Source: Piscirickettsiaceae bacterium (GTDB lineage Bacteria > Pseudomonadota > Gammaproteobacteria > Nitrosococcales > Methylophagaceae). From it: 62,408 nt of DNA. The DNA is taken from NCBI GenBank assembly GCA_024685995.1, contig JAIBDY010000007.1, forward strand, positions 1-62,408, read 5' to 3'. Shown here in pieces: positions 56,386-62,408 of the stretch (positions are counted from its first letter, which is position 1; each line of letters opens with the position of its first letter). The translations under genes were made by a program, and so were the position numbers. Below the pieces are notes generated by a model, which was not told where the DNA came from, ran no database searches, and saw only the letters and a program-made list of their open reading frames with translations.

Positions 56386-56423
56386 AAAAAAGGACTAAAC
56401 CAGTGCTGGTTTAGTCCTTTTTA
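56386..56423. terminator. Strong bidirectional terminator
   Basis: AAAAAGGACTAAACCAG pairs with CTGGTTTAGTCCTTTTT around TG. A-run and T-run flank the stem, so it can stop transcription from both sides, after the small acidic gene and after the convergent lipoprotein gene at 56500. Confidence 0.95.
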
Positions 56424-56499
56424 TTTTCAATGACAAAACGAAAATAAATTGAGTCAGCTTGTTGGTCCCAATAGGCCAATACCCAAACAATTTACGGGC

Positions 56500-57393
56500 T
56501 TACTTAAAGCTCCAACTATCAACTGCATCACGAAATTGATCTTTAGAAATTATTCTTGCGTGTGGTCCATTTGCAGCTGAATCGTTTGGATCATCTTCCA
56601 CGTAATTGATTTCAATAATGTCCATATGCGTCACTGCACCACACACACCGGCATACACAATGACATAATTTTGCCCAGGAATAGTAAAGTTATTTGCTTG
56701 GGGTGAATCTAACCAGCGCACAGTGTTCCCCTCCACTTCAAAAACCGGGAAATCTGATTTTGTCTCACCAGCAGCAGTATCTAGTCCTCCCCAATCCAAA
56801 CCATCCCAATCATTTGCTGGAGAATCATCATGGAACTCAATAGTCGGTTTTGTGCTAGAAGCCCCAAACGCACCGCTTATCATTTGCCCATAGAATGCTT
56901 CTACTAGCGAATCAAACTCGACGACCACTTCATATTTATAAAAAGCCGTTTCATAGAGCCCAGCGGATTTATAAATGCCCCCCAATGTCGTGTTGCCACC
57001 ATTGAGTTCTGGTATACCAGATGTCCCATCCATACGCTTACCCTGATTAAAAGATAAATTACCTGAAATAGCGCCTGTCAGGTTTACAGTTAGGCTTTTT
57101 ACTCGTGAGAGACACGCATGATCAATCTGCCAAAATTCTTTATCAAAAAACTGGTTATTAAATTCGCGACTATCCAACTGCCACGTATTCCAAACCGATT
57201 CCGTTCGCCCAGACTGTTTATCTAACGCAGTTAAAGGATAATCCTCAAATGGATACCACTGGTAAGGAGGCTTAGGATTAGATAGCGTGAGCGGCGTTGT
57301 AGGCTTTGGTTGCACGTCATGTTTACAAGACACCAAGGCTAAAGACAGGAATATCGCCAATAACAAATAAAGGGAGTATTTAATATGCGGCAT
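56500..57393 (-). CDS. Large lipoprotein of unknown function
   Basis: The 297-residue precursor has a signal ending in the lipobox LALVSC (Cys about 23). The mature protein is beta-rich and acidic, with a Pro/Thr spacer, PPYQWYPFEDYPLTALDKQS, a Gly/Asn repeat region (GISGIPELNGGNTTLGG type), NDWDGLDWGGLDTAAGE and FTIPGQNYVIVYAGVCGAVT. I know no family with these features. It has its own promoter region and ends at the bidirectional terminator. Confidence 0.7.
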   Translation of the reverse strand: MPHIKYSLYLLLAIFLSLALVSCKHDVQPKPTTPLTLSNPKPPYQWYPFEDYPLTALDKQSGRTESVWNTWQLDSREFNNQFFDKEFWQIDHACLSRVKSLTVNLTGAISGNLSFNQGKRMDGTSGIPELNGGNTTLGGIYKSAGLYETAFYKYEVVVEFDSLVEAFYGQMISGAFGASSTKPTIEFHDDSPANDWDGLDWGGLDTAAGETKSDFPVFEVEGNTVRWLDSPQANNFTIPGQNYVIVYAGVCGAVTHMDIIEINYVEDDPNDSAANGPHARIISKDQFRDAVDSWSFK

Positions 57394-57517
57394 ATCATTC
57401 TCCTTTTGATGCTTAACATTATCCTATCTACAGTCTACTCTAACTCAAACTAGATCCTTAAATCGAACGGATTAAATCTCGCAAAATTCGCTGACCATTA
57501 GCAAAACCATGAATACC

Positions 57518-57556
57518 AAAAAGGGGATTAGCCTATACTGGCTAATCCCCTTTTAT
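57518..57556. terminator. Orphan bidirectional terminator hairpin between divergent genes
   Basis: AAAAGGGGATTAGCC and GGCTAATCCCCTTTT form a perfect 15-bp stem around TATACT with A- and T-tracts on the two sides. It lies 125 bases before the lipoprotein start (minus) and 70 before rlmF (plus), upstream of both. It therefore ends neither gene. Confidence 0.85.
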
Positions 57557-57625
57557 TTTTGAAACGGGCCATTTACTATTCAGCTTATAATAACGTCCAC
57601 ACTTTAAACCTTCAGGCTCACTACC

Positions 57626-58606
57626 GTGACCACACGCCCTCGGCATCGCAATCAGCAAACACCCTCTTCTCGCAAAGGCCTGCACCCCAGAAATATTCAT
57701 CGATCGGGTTATGACTTTCCAGCGCTTATCCACAGCTACCCAATGCTTTCACCTTATGTCAAAACAAACGAGCACGGTAAACTATCCATCGACTTTGCCA
57801 ATCCACTCGCCGTCACCGCACTCAATACCGCATTGTTAAAACATCACTACAACATCGTAGATTGGTCTATTCCTGAGGGCGCGCTTTGCCCACCCATCCC
57901 CGGCAGAGTTGACTACATCCATCACATTGCCGAACTACTCGGCATTGATGCTCCAAAGACAAAGGCATCCTTAGCTAAATCAAATATCAAACTACTCGAT
58001 ATCGGCACTGGGGCTAATGGCATCTACCCAATATTAGCCAGCCAACTATACGGTTGGCACTGTGTAGGCAGCGATATTAATCCGCAATCTTTGGATAATA
58101 TCGCCACCATCATCGCCAATAACCCAGCCATCAAAGACACGTTTGAAATACGTTTACAAACCGATAAAAATCACATATTCAAAGGCATCATTCAAACAGA
58201 CGACTATTTTGATGTCACCGTCTGTAACCCACCCTTCCATGCTTCACTCGAAGAAGCGCTCAAAGGCAGCCAACGCAAAGTCGCCAACCTAGCGCGCAAC
58301 CGGGGTGAGCAGGCAAATAGAACATTAGACTCAAAAAAACCAGCTTCCCCCACCCTCAATTTCGGAGGCATAGCAGCAGAACTTTGGTGTAATGGTGGCG
58401 AACGACTATTCCTAAAAAAAATGATCAAAGAAAGTCAGGATTTCGCCACCCAATGTCGCTGGTTCTCCAGTCTCGTATCAAAAAGAGACAATATCAAACC
58501 TGCGATAAAACAACTTCGTAAGTTGGGCGCGACGGATATACACGAAATAACGATGGCACAAGGTAATAAAATCACGCGCGTGTTAGCTTGGACTTATCAT
58601 GAATGA
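57626..58606 (+). CDS. rlmF: 23S rRNA (adenine1618-N6)-methyltransferase
   Basis: The 326-residue product has the RlmF N-terminus (KGLHPRNIHRSGYDFPALIH), the SAM-binding LLDIGTGANGIYPILASQLY and the N6-adenine catalytic VTVCNPPFHASLEEA (NPPF). It methylates A1618 of 23S rRNA in free RNA. The frame extends to 57626 with an MTTRPRHRNQQ start, which is typical of the family. It is followed by the GNAT gene. Confidence 0.93.
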   Translation: MTTRPRHRNQQTPSSRKGLHPRNIHRSGYDFPALIHSYPMLSPYVKTNEHGKLSIDFANPLAVTALNTALLKHHYNIVDWSIPEGALCPPIPGRVDYIHHIAELLGIDAPKTKASLAKSNIKLLDIGTGANGIYPILASQLYGWHCVGSDINPQSLDNIATIIANNPAIKDTFEIRLQTDKNHIFKGIIQTDDYFDVTVCNPPFHASLEEALKGSQRKVANLARNRGEQANRTLDSKKPASPTLNFGGIAAELWCNGGERLFLKKMIKESQDFATQCRWFSSLVSKRDNIKPAIKQLRKLGATDIHEITMAQGNKITRVLAWTYHE

Positions 58607-58690
58607 ATTATTTGGTAAACTCATTAAATAGCGCTGTCCCTTTTCCTTTGTTTAACCCTTTTGCCTCGTCAACTAAGAAAACTAAATATT

Positions 58691-59110
58691 ATGCTTAAAA
58701 TCTTACTCTTAGACTGGTCACGTGCTCAAATAACCGCAAAACACGTTCGCCAAGCCGTATTTATCAACGAACAAAACGTACCAGAAGAAGACGAATGGGG
58801 ACATGGTGACGAAGACGCATTACACCTTGTCGCTTCACTCGATGGCAATCCCATTGCCACCGCCAGATTATCCGCTGATGGCACGATTGGACGAATGGCG
58901 GTGTTAAAAAGCTTTCGAAACCAAGGCACAGGCTCGGCCATGATGGCGCAGTTAATTAAAACCGCTAGACAAAATAGGTTTAGAGTTTTAAAACTCAATG
59001 CCCAACGGACAGCAGAAGGCTTCTATGCCAAGCACGGCTTCGTCGCCTATGGTGATGAATTTATTGATGCAGGCATTGCTCATATCGCCATGCAACGCGA
59101 TCTGTATTAA
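58691..59110 (+). CDS. GNAT-family N-acetyltransferase
   Basis: From the ATG at 58691 (MLKILLLDW; the 58661 start is TTG and lacks homology) the product is 139 residues. GNAT blocks are AKHVRQAVFINEQNVPEEDE, IATARLSADGTIGRMAV, the acetyl-CoA loop RNQGTGSAMM and LNAQRTAEGFYAKHGFVAYG. The substrate is not known. It is similar to the ElaA/YjcF-like groups. A decayed relative sits at 42463-42740. Confidence 0.87.
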   Translation: MLKILLLDWSRAQITAKHVRQAVFINEQNVPEEDEWGHGDEDALHLVASLDGNPIATARLSADGTIGRMAVLKSFRNQGTGSAMMAQLIKTARQNRFRVLKLNAQRTAEGFYAKHGFVAYGDEFIDAGIAHIAMQRDLY

Positions 59111-59227
59111 CAATATCAAGGGCAAGGATCGACGCAACCTTATCTATCCGCGGCCCATGCCATCTCTTCACCTTACCTTAATGCATTGCGTTAAAATTTG
59201 ATTCTTATTGTTAAGAAATGATGATTT

Positions 59228-59602
59228 ATGGAATATGAGTTTCAACGAAACACCTTAACTGGTGACTTACATGCTGATTTTAGTCAGGGCCAAGAAGTGT
59301 TAGGTTTTTGGTTTGTCGAGGAATTAGGCGACAGTGCCGAAAAATATGATGCGATCTGCCAAAACATTGCTAAATTACAATCTAATGACTTGAAACACTG
59401 GCATCTCTCGGGTAAGACATTGTCAATTGAACTCGATGCTGAAGAAGTGAGAGTTTTTGCCAATGATCTTGAAAATGACGAAGACATTGAGCTTGAAGAA
59501 ACGATGTCTCTCTACAATGACGAATCAGAAGCTTTCTGTGGCTTAGCTGATTTCCAGCTTGCATTAGAGAGTTGGCGTGTCTTTATAGATGATGGCTATT
59601 AA
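59228..59602 (+). CDS. yacL: UPF0231 protein YacL
   Basis: The 124-residue acidic product matches the YacL family: MEYEFQRNTLTGDLHADFSQ, HEVLGFWFVEEL-like segment, LKHWHLSGKTLSIELDAEEV and ADFQLALESWRVFIDDGY. The family has no known activity. It is followed by the YgjP-like gene on the same strand. Confidence 0.85.
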   Translation: MEYEFQRNTLTGDLHADFSQGQEVLGFWFVEELGDSAEKYDAICQNIAKLQSNDLKHWHLSGKTLSIELDAEEVRVFANDLENDEDIELEETMSLYNDESEAFCGLADFQLALESWRVFIDDGY

Positions 59603-59643
59603 GTCAACTTAGTCCGCAAAATTGATTGATTAAAAGCTACCGT

Positions 59644-60150
59644 ATGACCCAATTAAAATACCTATCTGGTTACCCAGAGCATGTGAAGTCTCAAGTACAG
59701 TCTCTCATCGCAGATCAAAAACTTGGTGACTATTTATTAAATAAATATCCTGAGACCCATAAGATTAAATCCAATAAAGCCTTGTATGGCTACGTTATTG
59801 ATTTAAAAAATCAATTTATCCGTCAATCTAGCTCGCTGAGCAAAGTCATTTATGATGATAAGCTTGATGTGCTCCATCAGGCACTCGGTTTACATACTTT
59901 TGTGTCTAGAGTTCAAGGTGGTAAATTAAAAGCCAAAAATGAAATCCGTATTGGCTCGGTGTTTAAACAGGCACCTAATGAATTTTTAAATATGATCGTC
60001 GTCCATGAGCTAGCCCATTTAAAAGAGAAAGAACACAATAAAGCCTTTTATAAATTATGCATACATATGAAACCGGACTATCATCAGTTAGAATTTGATA
60101 TGCGCCTGTACCTGACTTATCTAGAACGTTTTGGGCAATTGTATTCATAA
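59644..60150 (+). CDS. YgjP-like metallopeptidase (M48-related)
   Basis: From the ATG at 59644 (MTQLKYLSGYPEHV; the 59626 start is TTG) the product is 168 residues. The zinc site is VVHELAHLKEKEHNKAFYKL (HExxH with a third His), and KLKAKNEIRIGSVFKQAPNE precedes it. YgjP-like proteins have a SprT/WSS1-like fold. The substrate is unknown. Its end overlaps the upstream open frame of the next gene, though not its true start. Confidence 0.85.
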   Translation: MTQLKYLSGYPEHVKSQVQSLIADQKLGDYLLNKYPETHKIKSNKALYGYVIDLKNQFIRQSSSLSKVIYDDKLDVLHQALGLHTFVSRVQGGKLKAKNEIRIGSVFKQAPNEFLNMIVVHELAHLKEKEHNKAFYKLCIHMKPDYHQLEFDMRLYLTYLERFGQLYS

Positions 60151-60187
60151 TCTACCTATTCGCGCCTATTTTCTTAGCAGAGAACCA

Positions 60188-60706
60188 ATGAAAAAGCCTC
60201 AAGTACAGCTCGGTTTAGTCAACCCTAAAAGCCCAGATAATGTCGGCTCTGTGTTACGAGCGGCCGGCAATTATGGTGTCGATAAGGTCTTTTATACCGG
60301 TGACCGTTATCCGCGCGCAATTGAGCGGAGAGCAAGGATGGTCGATATGCGTCGTAAAGTGAGTGAAGACGTGTTGATAACGCAACAGGATTGTCTGATA
60401 GGTGTTGTCACTGACAATATGAAAATTGTCTGCGTTGAGTTTGCGTTAAATGCCATTCCCTTACCAGACTATAGTCACCCTGAAAATGCCCTGTATATTT
60501 TCGGGCCTGAGGATGGTTCTATCGATCAAGCGATTATCGATCAGGCAGATGATGTGGTTTATGTGCCAACCATAGGCTGTATGAACTTATCAGCTTCGGT
60601 CAATGTGCTGCTTTATGACCGCCTGCTAAAAACGGGTAATTACGATGCAGGTAATACACTCATTCGCGACAACAGAGATACCAATAATCGTTTAAAAGTC
60701 TTGTAA
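60188..60706 (+). CDS. TrmH-family RNA 2'-O-methyltransferase
   Basis: From the ATG at 60188 (MKKPQVQLGLV) the product is 172 residues of SPOUT fold: NPKSPDNVGSVLRAAGNYGV, YIFGPEDGSIDQAIIDQADD and the knot region VPTIGCMNLSASVNVLLYDR. This is the SpoU/TrmH group that methylates ribose in tRNA or rRNA. The longer frame to 60131 is rejected because it overlaps the preceding gene without homology. The specific target is not readable. Confidence 0.88.
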   Translation: MKKPQVQLGLVNPKSPDNVGSVLRAAGNYGVDKVFYTGDRYPRAIERRARMVDMRRKVSEDVLITQQDCLIGVVTDNMKIVCVEFALNAIPLPDYSHPENALYIFGPEDGSIDQAIIDQADDVVYVPTIGCMNLSASVNVLLYDRLLKTGNYDAGNTLIRDNRDTNNRLKVL

Positions 60707-60996
60707 CACTCAGTTTCAACCTTGGCAGTTGTCAAATAACTCAACAGCAATCATAAAAGCCAGCAGAAGCGGATTTATTAATAATGGCGGCGGGCATCGA
60801 ACACGCGTCCGCATGACCTCTGCTTTCAGGTCTACATGCTTATTTCATCTATTATTTTAACGATAAGACCGATGAGCAGGTAAAACACGTCGAGACTTGC
60901 TAAGATTCTCATCCATCAACGTCAAGCACATTTCAGGCTTTGCTTGTGGGAATCAATAGGGTCGACTCGTTTGAACTCAATGCCAGCTCTGAGTTC

Positions 60997-61131
60997 TTAG
61001 CTATCATCTTTTCTACTCATGGCACTCAACCTTGCTATAAGCAGCAACGTGATGACAATCCACCCGAAAGGATACGGGAAATATCCGCTAAAGAATGCTA
61101 AGAATGTTGCTATCAGTAGCGTAACCAGCAA
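60997..61131 (-). CDS. Possible small two-helix membrane protein
   Basis: A minus-strand frame encodes LVTLLIATFLAFFSGYFPYP, then FGWIVITLLLIARLSAMSRK and DDS before its stop, two clear membrane helices with a Pro turn. The frame stays open upstream to about 61213 but holds no ATG. A TTG start at 61131 is the only standard option, with a non-standard start upstream (near ATT after GGGAG) as an alternative. It lies just downstream of the LON-domain gene on the same strand. Confidence 0.35.
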   Translation of the reverse strand: MLVTLLIATFLAFFSGYFPYPFGWIVITLLLIARLSAMSRKDDS

Positions 61132-61204
61132 CGTTGTAAGCCAATCTATTTTAATAATTGTCTCCCAAAATAACTGTTTGTTTTGGATATTAAGCTTTAA
61201 AAGA

Positions 61205-61846
61205 CTACTTAATTGAATTTAACATTTTTAATAAGGCATCTAAACGCAGTTGTGGATGTCTCATTTCAAGTATTTCTTGTTTTATTTTTGCTGGCATACC
61301 GAATAAGCCGTTTACCATAAAACTAAATTCTACTGCTGACAGATTTTGCCATTTATCACTCGCCATCATTTTTCGGAACTTGTCATTGCCATGGCCAAGA
61401 GCCAATAAACGCTGCATCACCTTTTCATGGGTTTGCTTTAAATTGATTAAGTCATCAACCTCAAGCGGTTCATCTTCATACAACTCGCAAGCCCATATAT
61501 TAAAAGGTAATAGTTGTCGTACTTGTTTTAACATTAGTCGTGTTTCAAAATGAACGATGATGCCTCTACGACCATCATCCAATTCCTCAAATAGCTCTAC
61601 TTTACCAGCAGAAAAAACATCACAGGGCTTATAAGTAGCTTGATTACTGTTAATGGCCTCTTCTGGTGTTTGTTGTCGTTTAATCTCACAAATGACTCCT
61701 TGGGTATGACAAACACCCATCATCACATCGTTATCGATGCAATATTTCACCATTTCTCGATAACGCGGCTCAAACACATGCAACGGGGTGGGAACACCGG
61801 GGAAATTAACTGACTTAGGTATCGGAAAAAGTGCAACTTCAATCAT
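61205..61846 (-). CDS. LON-domain (substrate-binding) protein
   Basis: From the Met at 61846 (MIEVALFPIPKSVNFPGVPT) the product is 213 residues. It carries the ATP-dependent protease La N-terminal domain: LHVFEPRYREMVKYCIDNDV, FSAGKVELFEELDDGRRGII, GVCHTQGVICEIK and a helical C-terminus. There is no AAA+ or protease domain. Such stand-alone LON domains may bind peptides or regulators. The extra 11 codons upstream (to 61879) have no homology. Confidence 0.88.
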   Translation of the reverse strand: MIEVALFPIPKSVNFPGVPTPLHVFEPRYREMVKYCIDNDVMMGVCHTQGVICEIKRQQTPEEAINSNQATYKPCDVFSAGKVELFEELDDGRRGIIVHFETRLMLKQVRQLLPFNIWACELYEDEPLEVDDLINLKQTHEKVMQRLLALGHGNDKFRKMMASDKWQNLSAVEFSFMVNGLFGMPAKIKQEILEMRHPQLRLDALLKMLNSIK

Positions 61847-61967
61847 AAGGTTAAATACTTCTGTTTGAATCGCTGTCAAAAACGAATATTGTTCCAGTCA
61901 CCAACCATCATACCCTCGTTTCTCATGCAATCTGCTGAAATAAGAATTCATTCTCAATAAATGAGTA

Positions 61968-61996
61968 TAAAAAAACCACCCGAAGGTGGTTTTTTT
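61968..61996. terminator. Strong terminator hairpin without a clear gene
   Basis: AAAAAACCACC pairs with GGTGGTTTTTT around CGAA. Flanking A- and T-runs make it bidirectional. No gene in the window reads into it from the plus side, and the LON-domain gene starts on the far side, so it may mark the end of a transcript on the other side of an insertion. Confidence 0.8.
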
Positions 61997-62013
61997 AATG
62001 TGGCGGGGTCAAT

Positions 62014-62088
62014 CTAATTATCTCTTTAAACAACTATATAACTATAAATTAAAACCTAATTATCTTTAGTTACCCCTAAAGTTACCCC
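62014..62088. repeat. Short direct repeats near the mobile edge
   Basis: CTAATTATCT occurs at 62014-62023 and 62056-62065. AGTTACCCC occurs at 62068-62076 and 62080-62088, twelve bases apart. Repeats of this kind often serve as arm-type sites beside integrase attachment sites. That is a weak inference, supported only by the nearby mobile element. Confidence 0.35.
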
Positions 62089-62352
62089 CAACCATACGGC
62101 GCTTAAGCTATAAATCCTCTAACACACGATTTATCAATTACCGGTAAACAATTCCAGTCAAAAGCTTTATTTTGGAGAGGTAAAAATCTGTTTATGACAA
62201 CGGTCAAGTAATTGTCATCCTGTAGAGTTTTGCCCCCTACCCAATGTCAGCTGTAGCGGTTAAGGTTTAACCTGATAGTCTACTTAGTGCTGTGGGTTCA
62301 ACTGGTCAACGCAACATTTAATCTCTAAATTATAGAGAGGAGGATGTTGAAA

Positions 62353-62408
62353 ATGAATTATCGGAAAAGACTTCGTCACACCGATGAGCAGAAAGCCATA
62401 ATGTGGGA
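62353..62408 (+). mobile_element. IS30-family transposase, N-terminal part only
   Basis: ATG at 62353 with AGAGAGGAGG upstream (the ATG at 62344 sits too close to it) begins MNYRKRLRHTDEQKAIMW, which matches the start of IS30-type transposases (the helix-turn-helix leader before the DDE domain). A TCTCTA...TAGAGA hairpin (62322-62337) lies just before. The terminal inverted repeat was not resolved, though the stretch GGTTCAACTGGTCAACGCAA (62295-62314) is a candidate. The rest lies outside the window. Confidence 0.7.

Noticed and set aside
1-62408. CRISPR array, tRNA or rRNA genes
   Set aside because: No spaced repeats of the required length and no cloverleaf or conserved rRNA stretch were seen on reading both strands; a computed search could still find a missed tRNA.

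Overview
The window reads as chromosomal DNA of a gammaproteobacterium of moderate to low GC that fixes CO2 with a form II RuBisCO. The evidence is a cbbM-cbbQ-cbbO cluster facing a divergent cbbR, together with typical gammaproteobacterial housekeeping genes (tesA-ybbA-ybbP, pqiAB-ymbA, a Cpx-like system, ettA, rlmF, yacL, metK, mtgA). The gene mix fits marine sulfur oxidisers or methylotrophs of the Thiotrichales type, but that placement is inference and no genus can be named. No rRNA, tRNA or CRISPR array was seen.

Layout. 1-2.4 kb is an accessory edge: a partial gene, a frameshifted tyrosine integrase without its N-terminal domain, a small CxC protein and an unusual winged-helix/nuclease-like fusion. 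2.6-6.2 kb holds a YHYH lipoprotein, a LysR regulator divergent from a VOC enzyme, and a secreted protein of unknown role. 6.4-12.2 kb carries an ABC exporter and the tesA/ybbA/ybbP group. 12.5-14.6 kb has a PEP-CTERM-like surface protein behind a probable c-di-GMP-I riboswitch, a cupin, and a protein resembling a bacteriocin precursor. 15.2-21.8 kb is the CO2-fixation block (cbbO, cbbQ, cbbM, cbbR, glycerate kinase). 22-29.3 kb has a MOSC protein, two FAD enzymes, a HAD phosphatase, a YbaK-like deacylase and two decayed genes.

29.5-32.2 kb is a Cpx-like envelope-stress system whose divergent Spy/CpxP-like target has three helically phased CpxR half-sites. 32.2-37.1 kb is a tightly overlapping pqiA-pqiA-pqiB-pqiC-gor operon. 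37.2-44.8 kb holds a reductase, a DUF411 protein, a TonB receptor with a possible Fur site, mtgA, an AhpD-like protein, a dead acetyltransferase, an FKBP isomerase, and metK with an unusual structured leader. 45.1-53.3 kb is a four-gene unit: cation P-type ATPase, acetate kinase, phosphoketolase, glucan phosphorylase. It could turn glycogen and Calvin-cycle sugar phosphates into acetyl phosphate, acetate and ATP. 53.6-61.9 kb is mostly housekeeping (DUF1275, EttA, RlmF, GNAT, YacL, YgjP-like protease, TrmH-type methyltransferase, LON-domain protein). The right edge runs into an IS30-type transposase, with short repeats before it.

The strongest non-coding signals are the c-di-GMP-I-like leader with a hairpin over the ribosome binding site (12525-12611), two perfect inverted repeats between cbbM and cbbR, the triple CpxR site, and mutually exclusive helices over the metK start. 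No clearly new multi-gene system was found. The best candidates for undescribed biology are the duplicated winged-helix/nuclease protein, the precursor-like protein at 14062-14634 and the metK leader.
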